Origin: Oscillospiraceae bacterium
GTDB taxonomy: Bacteria; Bacillota; Clostridia; Oscillospirales; Oscillospiraceae
Length of the DNA: 64,000 bases
Direction: 5' to 3'
Assembly (NCBI GenBank): GCA_017436785.1
Contig: JAFSCK010000163.1
Span: 1-64,000 of the forward strand
Shown here: positions 39,182-48,152 of the stretch, in pieces
How the letters are laid out: each line of letters opens with the position of its first letter
How positions within the stretch are numbered: the first letter of the stretch is position 1
Notes under the pieces: model-generated
What the model saw: the letters and a program-made list of their open reading frames with translations, nothing else
What the model was told of the DNA's origin: nothing
Database searches by the model: none
Position numbers and translations under genes: made by a program

Positions 39182-42100
39182 ATGAAGAGACTTGTATGTG
39201 TATTACTGACTCTGATCATGGTGATGAGCATGGTGCCTCTGGCTGCATCTGCAGCTGCTTTCAGCACCAGCGAGTCCGCGATCACGATTCTGAAGCAGCT
39301 GGAAGGCTATTCTACCACCTGCGATTCCAAGGGCTACACCGGCTACGGCACGCTGTGCACTGCTGCTGGTACCCATGGCGGTCACAAGACCAATGAAAAG
39401 CTGGCAGATGCTGCTCTGCGGGAGAAGCTGAAGGAGCTGGATGAGGCCATCAACAGCTTTGCTTCCAAGAAGGGCATTGCTCTGACCCAGAACAAGCACG
39501 ATGCTCTGGTTCTGTTCTCTTTCCAGAACGGCACCGCTTGGACCACCGGTACCGGTGATTTTCAGGCTGCAGTTGCCAGCGGCAAGACTGGCAGCGATTT
39601 CCTGAATGCCATCTGCCGTTGGGACACCGTCAAGGACGACGATAACCGCAGAATGATCGAGGCCAATATGTACCTGAACGGTATCTATTCCAGCACTCGT
39701 CCTTCCAACTTTATCTGCGTCTATTTCCACCCCAACTACAATGCTTACCAGCTTCCCGATGGTGAGTGGGAAGTCTTCTATGGTGACATCAATGAGAATA
39801 CCTCTTTCCAGTATTACGATGTCTCCAACAAGCCTGCACCTCCCCTGAACCCCACCATGGACTACCATACCTTCACCGGCTGGTATGTCTACACTGAGTT
39901 CGGCTGGAGCCGTGTTGCCAACCTGACTGCTGCACATCACGATGATCTGCTGGTAGCAGGCTGGGTACCCAACTACTCTGAGCCCGGCACCACCAACGTA
40001 TCCTACGTTCTGAATGTTTCTCAGCTGCTGTCTGAGAAGGTCTACTACCTGAACAAGACCACCGGAAAGTTCGGTGCTGTTGTGAAGGAGACCGTCAGCC
40101 AGTACTGCTTCAGCGAAGACTCCCTGTGGGTCGACAGCGATTATCTGGCCGAAGACGGAACCAGATGGTGCCGCATTCAGGGCGCTGAGCGTTGGGTCAA
40201 GGTTGGCATGGATGCCAAGGCCTCCGCACAGACCGCTGTTACCGTTACCAACTCCTATGTCAGATGCCGTGCAGATGCCAGCATCTACAGCAAGCAGGTC
40301 GGCACCTTCAATCAGGGTCAGAAGCTGATCGTCACTGACACCGCTGAGAAGGATGGCTTCCTGTGGGGCAAGGTCGTTAAGAGCGAGACCGACAGCACCG
40401 TCGTGGGCTGGGTCGCTCTGATGTACACCAATTACGAGTCTGTCATCAATGCCAATACTTCTTACAATAATACCAACGCCATTGCCACCGCAGTCATTAC
40501 TTACAACGGCTATGTGAATGTCCGCAGCGATGCTGGCACCCACAACAAGATCGTCAGCGCTCTGCCTCAGGGCACCGAGGTCAGCCTGTACGAGACCAAG
40601 TTCGTCAATGGTCTGGAATGGGGCCGCTGCAGCACCGGCTGGTTCTGCCTGTCCTATGCAAGCGTCAAGCGTCTGACCGAAAACAATTACACCAATGATA
40701 TCGGCTTTACTTCCTACGCCTTTACCGGCACTGTGGATCCCAGCTCTGTCGAGATCTACGAGAAGCCCAGCACCTCCGCAAACCGCATCTTCACCCGTCA
40801 GTACATTGATCCCTCTGTGACCGTTACCAATCTGGTCAGCGCAGAAGGCATGACTTGGGGTAAGATCGCAGAAGGCTGGGTCCGTGTCACCGATAACGCC
40901 ACTTATCAGGCAATCGACGTAGATCTGGATACCGCTAAGTTCTCCGTCTCTGCCTCCTCTGTTACCGTCAGAACCGCTCCCGAGACTGCTGCTTCCCGTG
41001 TGGATACTCTGGTCAAGGGCGTTGAGTTCAATGTCAATGAGACCAATCAGGTCATCGTGGCTGGCGATTCTGTCTGGGGCTACGCTACCAAGGTTGGCGA
41101 AAACAACAAGACCTACGAAGGCTGGGTCAATCTGGCTACCAAGAGCGTGACCCGCAGCGATGCACCCGCTCTGGATAACAGCAACGAGAGTTCCGGCACC
41201 GCAGTTTCCGGTACTCTGATGGCTACCGTCATCGGTGCCAACAACCTGAAGGTCCGCCAGTATGGCGCACTGTACGGCAAGGTCATCGGTTCTCTGTCCA
41301 ACGGCACCACCGTTCGTGTTTGGGAAGCCAATGAGGATGAGAGCTGGTACAAGGTCGACTCCAACAAGAACGGCGTCTACGACTACGAGGAAGACGGCTG
41401 GGTTTCCGCCAACTACCTGAACATCCATGAGGGTACCTCCAACGGTACTACCTCCTCCGGCAGCGCATCCGGCTCCACCGGCACTGTTGAGACCGGCACC
41501 GGCGTGGTTGCCAACACCTACAGCGGCGTCAATGTTCGTCAGGGCGCTGGCACTGCCTACGCAGCAGTCGGCAAGCTTCTGCCCGGCACCGCAGTGGAAA
41601 TCCTGGAAGTCAAGGTCGTCGGTGCTACCAAGTGGGGCCGTACCGCTCAGGGCTGGGTTTCCATGGACTACATCACTATGGTTTCCAACTATCCCATCTC
41701 CGGCACCACCGACAATGCTGGTACTACCGGCAGCGACATCACCTCCAGCGAACCCGCTATCTACACCGGCACCGCTAAGGGCTCCGTTACCATCTACAAG
41801 GAGACCTCTACCAACTCCGACGCAGTCCGCGAACTGAGCGCAGGCGATCCCATCACCATGCACGAGATCCTGACTGTCACCGAAAAGGTCCAGTCCAGCA
41901 CCTCTACCAATGAGCAGGGCTCCACTACCACCACTGTGGAAGTTACCAGCTACTGGGCACGGGTCAACGATGGCTACATCTACGCTCCCGGCGAGAACAT
42001 CAATCTGGATACTCTGGATGAGTACACCTACACCGTCACCGGCGCTGAGACCCTGAATGTCCGTAACGCTGCCGGCACCAGCGGCACCTCCGTCCAGTAC

Positions 42101-42742
42101 AAGCTGGCAAAGGGCGATCAGGTCACCATCACCGAGCTGCAGATCGTCAACGGCAATGTCTGGGGCAAGGTCGAGAGTGAAGGTGAAAAGGGTGAACTGC
42201 TGACTGGCTGGGCTTCCCTGTCCTACATGACCAAGGGTGCTATCACCATCCAGAACAACACCCAGAATAACAACACCAACAACAATACCAATACCGGAAC
42301 TACTACTCCTTCCGTAGGCATGGGTAACGGCAGCAGCACCGGCGGCTTCGTCACCAATACCAGCGGCTACCGCTACACCGGTACCGTCATCCGTGCAAAC
42401 GAAGTCAACGTCCGCGCAAGCCACTCCACCGATGCAGCCAAGACCACTACCCTGAAGAAGGGTGCGGCACTGGTCATCTATGAGACCGTCACCGTGGATG
42501 GCATGGCATGGGGCCGCTGCGATGCAGGCTGGATTTACCTGTACTACGTGGATCTGGTTCCCGTCACCGGCGGCGTGGATGCCCGTGTGGTCGCTACCGA
42601 CAACACCATCATCTACACCGACATGAACGGCTCCGCCGTTGCCGGTACCTACGCAAAGCAGTCCGTCATCGACATCTTCGAGATCGTCGGCAAGATGGCC
42701 CGCACCGAACTGGGCTGGGTCAGCACGGATAGCCTGCTGTAA
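39182..42742 (+). CDS. secreted GH24-like lysozyme with about ten SH3 repeats
   Basis: 1186 residues. A signal peptide (1-25, cut near AASA-AA) is followed by a GH24-type lysozyme-like domain with putative catalytic Glu41 (QLEGYS), GYTGYGT and QNKHDALVLFSFQ; an InlB-like beta repeat (TFTGWYVYTE, about 225-260); then about ten bacterial SH3 domains of around 65-90 residues from 350 to the end (recurring YVNVRSDAG, WGRC, GWV patterns). Ser/Thr/Gly/Asn-rich linkers occur, including a run of Asn-Thr near 1030. No LPXTG anchor is seen, so SH3 domains probably hold it to peptidoglycan. The role is inferred as wall remodelling. Codon choice is strongly biased, suggesting high expression. Confidence 0.85.
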   Translation: MKRLVCVLLTLIMVMSMVPLAASAAAFSTSESAITILKQLEGYSTTCDSKGYTGYGTLCTAAGTHGGHKTNEKLADAALREKLKELDEAINSFASKKGIALTQNKHDALVLFSFQNGTAWTTGTGDFQAAVASGKTGSDFLNAICRWDTVKDDDNRRMIEANMYLNGIYSSTRPSNFICVYFHPNYNAYQLPDGEWEVFYGDINENTSFQYYDVSNKPAPPLNPTMDYHTFTGWYVYTEFGWSRVANLTAAHHDDLLVAGWVPNYSEPGTTNVSYVLNVSQLLSEKVYYLNKTTGKFGAVVKETVSQYCFSEDSLWVDSDYLAEDGTRWCRIQGAERWVKVGMDAKASAQTAVTVTNSYVRCRADASIYSKQVGTFNQGQKLIVTDTAEKDGFLWGKVVKSETDSTVVGWVALMYTNYESVINANTSYNNTNAIATAVITYNGYVNVRSDAGTHNKIVSALPQGTEVSLYETKFVNGLEWGRCSTGWFCLSYASVKRLTENNYTNDIGFTSYAFTGTVDPSSVEIYEKPSTSANRIFTRQYIDPSVTVTNLVSAEGMTWGKIAEGWVRVTDNATYQAIDVDLDTAKFSVSASSVTVRTAPETAASRVDTLVKGVEFNVNETNQVIVAGDSVWGYATKVGENNKTYEGWVNLATKSVTRSDAPALDNSNESSGTAVSGTLMATVIGANNLKVRQYGALYGKVIGSLSNGTTVRVWEANEDESWYKVDSNKNGVYDYEEDGWVSANYLNIHEGTSNGTTSSGSASGSTGTVETGTGVVANTYSGVNVRQGAGTAYAAVGKLLPGTAVEILEVKVVGATKWGRTAQGWVSMDYITMVSNYPISGTTDNAGTTGSDITSSEPAIYTGTAKGSVTIYKETSTNSDAVRELSAGDPITMHEILTVTEKVQSSTSTNEQGSTTTTVEVTSYWARVNDGYIYAPGENINLDTLDEYTYTVTGAETLNVRNAAGTSGTSVQYKLAKGDQVTITELQIVNGNVWGKVESEGEKGELLTGWASLSYMTKGAITIQNNTQNNNTNNNTNTGTTTPSVGMGNGSSTGGFVTNTSGYRYTGTVIRANEVNVRASHSTDAAKTTTLKKGAALVIYETVTVDGMAWGRCDAGWIYLYYVDLVPVTGGVDARVVATDNTIIYTDMNGSAVAGTYAKQSVIDIFEIVGKMARTELGWVSTDSLL

Positions 42743-42752
42743 TCTAAATACC

Positions 42753-42787
42753 AATAACACCGCAGCGAAAGCTGCGGTGTTATTTTT
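42753..42787 (+). terminator. rho-independent terminator
   Basis: AATAACACCGCAGC and GCTGCGGTGTTATT pair around a GAAA loop, followed by T residues. Confidence 0.93.
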
Positions 42788-42791
42788 CGCC

Positions 42792-42820
42792 TTGCCATGG
42801 GTGGGAAAATATGCTATGAT
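42792..42820 (+). promoter_or_regulatory. sigma-A promoter for thyA
   Basis: TTGCCA (42792-42797), 17-bp spacer, TATGAT (42815-42820). Confidence 0.8.
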
Positions 42821-42850
42821 ATCCCAAATGAACCTTTGGAGGAAAGAAAC

Positions 42851-43681
42851 ATGAGCAGAGCAGACGAACTGTATAAGGCTACATGCCGAAAAATTCTGGA
42901 GGAGGGCTTTTCTGACGAGGGGCTGGAGGTACGCCCTAAGTGGGCCGATGGCACTCCTGCTCACACTATCAAGACCTTCGGCGTGGTGAACCGCTACAAT
43001 TTGGCAGAGGAATTTCCCATCATGACCCTGCGCCGTACCTATTGGAAAAGCGCTGTGGATGAGCTGCTGTGGATCTGGCAGAAGAAGAGCAACCGCATCT
43101 GTGATCTGGGCAGCCATGTCTGGGACGAGTGGGCCGGCGAGGACGGTACCATTGGTAAGGCCTATGGCTATCAGCTGGGTATTAAGCACCACTACAAAGA
43201 GGGCGATATGGATCAGGTGGACCGGGTCCTCTATGACCTGAAGCACAATCCTGCTTCCCGCCGGATCCTGACCAATATCTATAATTTTGAAGACCTCCAC
43301 GAGATGAATCTGTATCCCTGTGCCTATTCCATGACCTTCAACGTCTCCGGAAACAAGCTCAATGCCATTTTGAACCAGCGCTCTCAGGATATGCTCACCG
43401 CCAATAACTGGAATGTGGTGCAGTATGCCGTGCTGACTCACATGATGGCGCAGGTTTCCGGTCTTGAGGTGGGGGAATTTGTCCATGTCATTGCCGACTG
43501 CCACATCTATGACCGGCATATCCCTGCCGTGAAGGCCATGCTGGAGCTGGAGGGCTACGATGCCCCCAAATTCAAAATGGATGAAAGCATTACCGACTTC
43601 TATGCCTTCACCAAGGATTCCTTCAAAATGGAGGATTACAAATTCCATCCCTTTGATTTTGAGATTCCCATGGCGATTTGA
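42851..43681 (+). CDS. thyA: thymidylate synthase (ThyA type)
   Basis: 276 residues. The catalytic Cys157 is in LYPCAYSM. The dUMP-binding block is present (RRILTNIYNF, then NQRSQDM and a final HIYDRH). It converts dUMP to dTMP with methylene-tetrahydrofolate and yields dihydrofolate. GGAGG lies upstream of the ATG at 42851. The folate-recycling folA follows, but a palindromic repeat now sits between them. Confidence 0.97.
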   Translation: MSRADELYKATCRKILEEGFSDEGLEVRPKWADGTPAHTIKTFGVVNRYNLAEEFPIMTLRRTYWKSAVDELLWIWQKKSNRICDLGSHVWDEWAGEDGTIGKAYGYQLGIKHHYKEGDMDQVDRVLYDLKHNPASRRILTNIYNFEDLHEMNLYPCAYSMTFNVSGNKLNAILNQRSQDMLTANNWNVVQYAVLTHMMAQVSGLEVGEFVHVIADCHIYDRHIPAVKAMLELEGYDAPKFKMDESITDFYAFTKDSFKMEDYKFHPFDFEIPMAI

Positions 43682-43689
43682 ATAAAAAA

Positions 43690-43774
43690 GTCATTGCGAA
43701 CCAGTGCGCACACGGGTGTGGCAATTGCCTTCGATTTAGGGGATTGCCACGTCGCTGCGCTCCTCGCAATGACA
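43690..43774. repeat. dispersed palindromic repeat, hybrid copy, within thyA-folA
   Basis: It starts GTCATTGCGAACCAGTG and ends GCTCCTCGCAATGAC. The left arm is of the CCAGT type and the right arm of the CGCTCC type, the reverse combination to the copy at 3141. It interrupts the thyA-folA gap. Confidence 0.88.
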
Positions 43775-43796
43775 GTGTGAAGTAGGAGATACTATT

Positions 43797-44294
43797 ATGG
43801 AACTGATCGTAGCTGTATATGACGACTGGGGCATTGGCTGCTGTGGGACCCAGCCCATTGCGCTTTCTGCGGACCGGAAATTTTTCCGGGAGACAACACG
43901 AGGCGCCATGGTCATTGCAGGCCGCCGCACCATTGCAGATTTCCCGGGACAAAAGCCCCTGCCGGGCCGGGTGAATGTGGCCATCAGCCGAAATGTAAAG
44001 GAAATTCCCGGCTTTACCGTCTGCGCAACCGTGGAAGAGGCGGCGAAACTTGCCCAGACAGCCCCCCGGGCCATGGTCATCGGAGGCGGCAGTATTTATA
44101 AGCAGATGCTGCCTTACTGCGATACCGCCTACATTACCAAGGTTCATGTGACCACCCAGTCTGATACTTTTTTCCCAAACCTTGACGAAAGGGAAGACTG
44201 GTATCTGGCAGAAACGCTTCAGAGCGGCGAAGAAAACGGCATCACCTATGAGATGCTGCTGTATAAAAGGAAAATAAAAGAACCACAGAAATGA
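43797..44294 (+). CDS. folA: dihydrofolate reductase
   Basis: 165 residues with the DHFR fold: IVAVYDDWGIG at the N-terminus, the acidic active-site position in the first helix (SADRKFFRETT), and the NADPH motif VIGGGSIYKQML near 100. It regenerates tetrahydrofolate after ThyA. The ribosome site is GTAGGAG. It ends before a perfect palindrome terminator. Confidence 0.93.
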   Translation: MELIVAVYDDWGIGCCGTQPIALSADRKFFRETTRGAMVIAGRRTIADFPGQKPLPGRVNVAISRNVKEIPGFTVCATVEEAAKLAQTAPRAMVIGGGSIYKQMLPYCDTAYITKVHVTTQSDTFFPNLDEREDWYLAETLQSGEENGITYEMLLYKRKIKEPQK

Positions 44295-44298
44295 ATTA

Positions 44299-44324
44299 TA
44301 GGGCGGGGTCATGACCCCGCCCTA
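44299..44324. terminator. GGGCGGG palindrome, bidirectional terminator
   Basis: A perfect 26-bp palindrome (TAGGGCGGGGTCA and its complement) between convergent folA and the XRE gene, followed by CACTTTTT. Confidence 0.88.
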
Positions 44325-44331
44325 CACTTTT

Positions 44332-44685
44332 TCAAAAATTCACTTCTTTTAATAATTCCTCTGCAGAAACCCCATACAGTTTTGCCAGTGCCAGCAGATT
44401 GGAGGTGGAGGGATCAGAGGTTCCGTTTTCCCACTTGCTGACCGCCTGACGACTGACACCCAAATGCTCGGCTACAAATTCCTGCGTCATGTGGCAGTTG
44501 ATTCGGTGCTCTTTTAATGTTTCTCCAAGGGATTTGCATACCTCGGACTTTTCTTTCCGGATCTCTCCAGACCTTAGATACTTTCTCAGTGCCTTTACCA
44601 GCAGAACGAACAGATACACAAGACCGGCGCAGATGGCAAGCTCTGCCAGAACCAGTGGTATCATAATCAGCGTTGTGAATACCAT
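44332..44685 (-). CDS. membrane-anchored XRE-family regulator
   Basis: 117 residues. A hydrophobic N-terminal helix (about 4-33, LIMIPLVLAELAICAGLVYLF) is followed by a basic linker and an XRE helix-turn-helix (about 56-110: MTQEFVAEHLGVSRQAVSKWENG). AAGGAG nine bases before the ATG supports the full-length start including the membrane helix. Such tethering at the N-terminal side of the DNA-binding domain is uncommon for XRE proteins. Its target is not evident. Confidence 0.82.
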   Translation of the reverse strand: MVFTTLIMIPLVLAELAICAGLVYLFVLLVKALRKYLRSGEIRKEKSEVCKSLGETLKEHRINCHMTQEFVAEHLGVSRQAVSKWENGTSDPSTSNLLALAKLYGVSAEELLKEVNF

Positions 44686-44780
44686 AGTTGTTTGCTCCTT
44701 TCTGATAGATTACAAATAAATGATAGCAAAAAGGAGCAGTTGCGTCCACCAACTATGGCGCAATTATTGGTTGCGCGGCA

Positions 44781-44888
44781 TCAGCCGCCCAGCAATGCCT
44801 TGAAAAATTCCCAAATATCCGGCAGGAAGAAGCCTACGAACAGGGCAATCATGGCAAGGATCAGTTTATAGGTGCTGTCGATTTTCAT
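44781..44888 (-). CDS. 35-residue membrane peptide downstream of YgiQ
   Basis: The frame reads MKIDSTYKLILAMIALFVGF and continues to an approximate 20-residue membrane helix, ending EFFKALLGG. AGAGGT is well spaced before the ATG. It starts 12 bases after the YgiQ stop on the same strand, so it is probably co-transcribed. It is shorter than usual gene-calling limits and I recognise no family. Confidence 0.6.
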   Translation of the reverse strand: MKIDSTYKLILAMIALFVGFFLPDIWEFFKALLGG

Positions 44889-44900
44889 AGAATTACCTCT

Positions 44901-46835
44901 TTATTTCTTGCGGCTGCCTTTGCTGGGAGCCGTGTTCTTTTTGGGTGCGGGTTTTCTCTCTGGGGCTTTGGCAGGTGCCTTTTTCGGGACCGGCTTGCCC
45001 TTGACGGGGGCCTTGGGAGGGGGCGCGGTATAGCTGCCCGCCTTAGGCGGGATGGCCCGGATCAGGCACTTTGGACCGGAACCAATCAGGTCCTCCCGGT
45101 GGGCAGTAAGCAGTGCTTCCCGGACCAGATAGTAGTTTTTCGGATTGCGGTACTGGATCAGAGCGCGCTGCATGGCCTTTTCGTGGGGGTCCGTAGAAAC
45201 GTAAACCTTGTCCATAGTCCTAGGATCCAGACCGGTGTAATACATGACGGTAGACAGGGTAGAGGGGGTGGGATAGAAGTCCTGCACCTGCTCCGGATTG
45301 TAGCCCATTTCCCGGATATATTCCGCCAGTTCAATGGCCTCCTTTAAGGTGGAGCCGGGATGGCTGGACATGAGATAGGGGACAAGGTATTGGTTCATAC
45401 CATACTGTTTATTCAGGGCAAAGTATTTATCCACAAACTGGTTGTACACCGCATTTCTGGGCTTGCCCATCCGGGAAAGGACCGCATCGGAAACATGCTC
45501 CGGCGCAACCTTCAGCTGACCGGAAATGTGGAACTGTACCAGCTCCTTGAAGAAGGTATCCTTCTTATCTGCCAGCAGATAGTCGAAGCGGATACCGCTG
45601 CGGACGAAGACTTTCTTCACGCCGGGGATCTTCCGCAGCTTCCGAAGCAAGGCAATATAATCGGCGTGATCTGCCTTCATATTTTTGCAGGGGGTGGGAT
45701 ACAAACACTGCCGCCCGCCGCAGGCACCCTTAGACAGCTGCTTTTCGCAGGCAGGATGGCGAAAATTGGCGGTGGGTCCGCCCACATCGTGGATGTAACC
45801 CTTGAAATCCTTATCCTTCACCATGAGCTCCGCTTCCTTCAGGATGGATTCATGGCTGCGGGTCTGGATGATACGGCCCTGATGGAAGGTCAGAGCGCAG
45901 AAGGAGCAGGCACCGAAGCAGCCACGGTTGGAAACCAGACTGAATTTGACCTCCTCAATGGCAGGCACACCGCCCTTACTTGCGTAGCTGGGGTGCCAGG
46001 TCCGCTCATAGGGCAGATCATAAACCGTATCCATTTCTTCCGTAGTCAAAGGCTTCTGCGGAGGATTCTGCACCACATATTCCTTGCCATAAGGCTCGGC
46101 CAAACGCTTGGCAGTGAAGGGATCACAGTTTCCGTACTGGACCTTAAAGGATTCGGCGTACTTACGCTTATTGGCTTTTAGTTCCTCAAAAGGGGGCAGC
46201 ACGATGGTGGGAAGACTTTCGTCCAGTTCGGCAGTTTTGAACACGGTTCCGTCGATATAGGTGATGTCCTTGGCCTCCATACCGGCGTTCAGCGCGTCCG
46301 CGATCTCCACAATGGACTTCTCGCCCATGCCATACATCAGCAGGTCTGCCTGACTGTCCAGCAGAATGGAGCGCTTCATACTCTCAGACCAGTAATCGTA
46401 ATGGCCCAGCCGTCGGAGGCTGGCCTCAATGCCGCCAATCAAAATCGGCACATCCTTATAGGTCTGGCGGATCAGATTACAGTAAACGATGGTGGCATAG
46501 TCAGGCCGCTTGCCCATGACTCCGCCGGGGGTAAAGGCATCGGTCTTACGCTTATGCTTGGTGACGGAATAGTGGTTCACCATGGAATCCATATTACCGC
46601 CGGACACCAGAAAGCCCAGCCGGGGACGCCCGAAGACATCGATGGACTTGGGGTTTTTCCAATCGGGTTGGGAGATAATGCCAACGCTGTAGCCGTGACT
46701 TTCCAAGATCCGGCTGATGATGGCATGGCCAAAGGAGGGATGGTCCACATAGGCATCGCCAATGACGTAGACGAAATCGCAGCTTTCCCAGCCCCGTTCC
46801 AGCATCTCCTGTTTATTGATGGGCAGAAATGACAT
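44901..46835 (-). CDS. YgiQ-family radical SAM protein
   Basis: 644 residues. It has an N-terminal DUF3362-type/B12-binding-like region, then a radical SAM core with the iron-sulfur motif CFGACSFC near residue 310 (CxxxCxxC). A basic Lys/Pro/Ala-rich tail occupies the last 60 residues. The YgiQ reaction is unknown. GGAGGTAGG precedes the ATG. The basic tail ([16 protein letters not shown]) is likely disordered and could contact RNA. Confidence 0.92.
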   Translation of the reverse strand: MSFLPINKQEMLERGWESCDFVYVIGDAYVDHPSFGHAIISRILESHGYSVGIISQPDWKNPKSIDVFGRPRLGFLVSGGNMDSMVNHYSVTKHKRKTDAFTPGGVMGKRPDYATIVYCNLIRQTYKDVPILIGGIEASLRRLGHYDYWSESMKRSILLDSQADLLMYGMGEKSIVEIADALNAGMEAKDITYIDGTVFKTAELDESLPTIVLPPFEELKANKRKYAESFKVQYGNCDPFTAKRLAEPYGKEYVVQNPPQKPLTTEEMDTVYDLPYERTWHPSYASKGGVPAIEEVKFSLVSNRGCFGACSFCALTFHQGRIIQTRSHESILKEAELMVKDKDFKGYIHDVGGPTANFRHPACEKQLSKGACGGRQCLYPTPCKNMKADHADYIALLRKLRKIPGVKKVFVRSGIRFDYLLADKKDTFFKELVQFHISGQLKVAPEHVSDAVLSRMGKPRNAVYNQFVDKYFALNKQYGMNQYLVPYLMSSHPGSTLKEAIELAEYIREMGYNPEQVQDFYPTPSTLSTVMYYTGLDPRTMDKVYVSTDPHEKAMQRALIQYRNPKNYYLVREALLTAHREDLIGSGPKCLIRAIPPKAGSYTAPPPKAPVKGKPVPKKAPAKAPERKPAPKKNTAPSKGSRKK

Positions 46836-46910
46836 ATCCTACCTCCAAATGCACATATTTTTATCAGTATAACAGATTTTTCGCTGTTTGGGAAGGGGAA
46901 AATAATTTGC

Positions 46911-47010
46911 TGTCATTACGAGGAGCGAAGCGACGTGGCAATCTCCTTAAGCAAGCGGTATTCTTATAATACCGGGAGATTGCCACGTCGCTTCGCTCCT
47001 CGCGATGACA
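46911..47010. repeat. dispersed palindromic repeat, symmetric copy
   Basis: TGTCATTACGAGGAGC at the left and GCTCCTCGCGATGACA at the right are nearly perfect inverted arms of the GAGCGAAGCGACGTGG type. The inner GGCAATCTCC pairs with GGGAGATTGCC, with a hairpin GGTATT/AATACC at the centre. It is the cleanest example of the family in the window. Confidence 0.9.
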
Positions 47011-47019
47011 AGGTATCAT

Positions 47020-47223
47020 TTACTTATGCTTCACCTTCGTCTTGGTGCCGTCGGGGCTGACGATGTAGGTGTTTTCCAGCTGGGCCACCAGATTGGCCTT
47101 GTAGGAATCGATATAGATCCGGCGCAGCTTGTCCCGTTCGACCAGTTCTTCTTCTGTCAGACCGACAGTCTTATTTTTTGCGGCCAGCTCATTGATTCTG
47201 GCAATGACTTCTTTCATTTCCAT
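47020..47223 (-). CDS. DUF896 (UPF0291) family protein
   Basis: 67 residues, a two-helix hairpin protein: MKEVIARINELAAKNKTVGL followed by LTEEELVERDKLR and the family motif YIDSYKANL. Related to Bacillus YnzC. The molecular role is unknown. GAGGTATG upstream sets the ATG at 47223. It follows the YlmH gene by 10 bases and is likely in its operon. Confidence 0.9.
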   Translation of the reverse strand: MEMKEVIARINELAAKNKTVGLTEEELVERDKLRRIYIDSYKANLVAQLENTYIVSPDGTKTKVKHK

Positions 47224-47233
47224 AGTACATACC

Positions 47234-48019
47234 TCACACATAGCGGTGGATCACCACCGAAATTCTGTCTTTTTTTGTTTTGCCGTTTATGGCATGGAGC
47301 TTGATCTTTCCAAGGCCCCGAACGGAAATTTTTGCACCCTCTGGTACCGGTTTATCCGGTTTCTCGCAAGGCAGACCATCAATGGCTGCTTTTCCCGCAT
47401 TGACATATTGGGCAGCCAAACTCCGTCCGATGCGAAACCCGGAGGAGATCACACTGTCCAGCCGTAGGGAAGCCATGGTATCCTTGATTTCCTTCACTTC
47501 CGGTTCCGGGATCTTTGCCTCTGTCAGGGGGATCTGCTGCAAATGCAGCTTGGTCCGCCCGGCAGAAGAAAAATTCTGCAGAATATAGGGCGCGATTTCC
47601 GCAGTCACAAAGAGATCACAGCGTCCCTGATCCACGCAGATATCGCCCATCGTTTCCCGGGCAATACCAGCACCCATGAGAGCACCCAGAAAATCCCGGT
47701 GGCTGGGGCTGTCCCCCTGATAAAATAGGGCCCGCAGGCAGACACAGGGGCTGTCTTCCTCCATAAGGCTGCTTTCTTCCAGATACTCAGGAAGGTAAAC
47801 AAGCATTTTCCGCTCTGCATCCCCATAGCCGCCGAAGGCGTACAGCCCGTCCGGTTCTCCGAAGAGGTACTTCGTCATTTCCAACTCCCGGGGAGAAAGA
47901 AAGCAGGTATTGGCAGGAATATTTTTGCGCATGCCTGCATGTATTTTGTCCCATAATTTGGCCAGAAGCATCCGATCTTCCGGCGTATGGGCGATTTTTT
48001 CGATATTGCTTCGGTCCAT
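47234..48019 (-). CDS. YlmH-type S4-domain RNA-binding protein
   Basis: 261 residues. The N-terminal and middle parts match YlmH (LSPRELEMTKYLFG, then FLGALMGAGIARETMGDI); a C-terminal S4 RNA-binding domain covers about 180-250 (LRLDSVISSGFRIGRS, then VNAGKAAIDG). YlmH homologues bind stalled 50S-peptidyl-tRNA complexes in ribosome rescue. It is usually near divIVA and ftsZ, but here it stands apart. I chose the ATG at 48019; the ATG at 48037 overlaps a TATAAT box on the same strand. Confidence 0.88.
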   Translation of the reverse strand: MDRSNIEKIAHTPEDRMLLAKLWDKIHAGMRKNIPANTCFLSPRELEMTKYLFGEPDGLYAFGGYGDAERKMLVYLPEYLEESSLMEEDSPCVCLRALFYQGDSPSHRDFLGALMGAGIARETMGDICVDQGRCDLFVTAEIAPYILQNFSSAGRTKLHLQQIPLTEAKIPEPEVKEIKDTMASLRLDSVISSGFRIGRSLAAQYVNAGKAAIDGLPCEKPDKPVPEGAKISVRGLGKIKLHAINGKTKKDRISVVIHRYV

Positions 48020-48074
48020 TACATCACCAAAGTGCATTATAGCATATCTTTCCCGTTCTGAAAAGAAGTTTTTC

Positions 48075-48103
48075 TTGTGCAAAGGCGAAGAATAGGGTAT
48101 AAT
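48075..48103 (+). promoter_or_regulatory. sigma-A promoter for the flavoprotein operon
   Basis: TTGTGC (48075-48080), 17-bp spacer, TATAAT (48098-48103). Confidence 0.75.
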
Positions 48104-48152
48104 GAAGAAAATATAATGGATAGTTTGCGAATATGTGCGGAAAGGATAGGCT

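Noticed and set aside
39203..43648. An uninterrupted antisense frame of 1481 codons opposite the SH3/lysozyme and thyA genes
   Set aside because: Both sense genes are clear. The strong codon bias of the sense strand leaves few stop codons in the opposite frame. There is no suitable ribosome site or recognisable domain.
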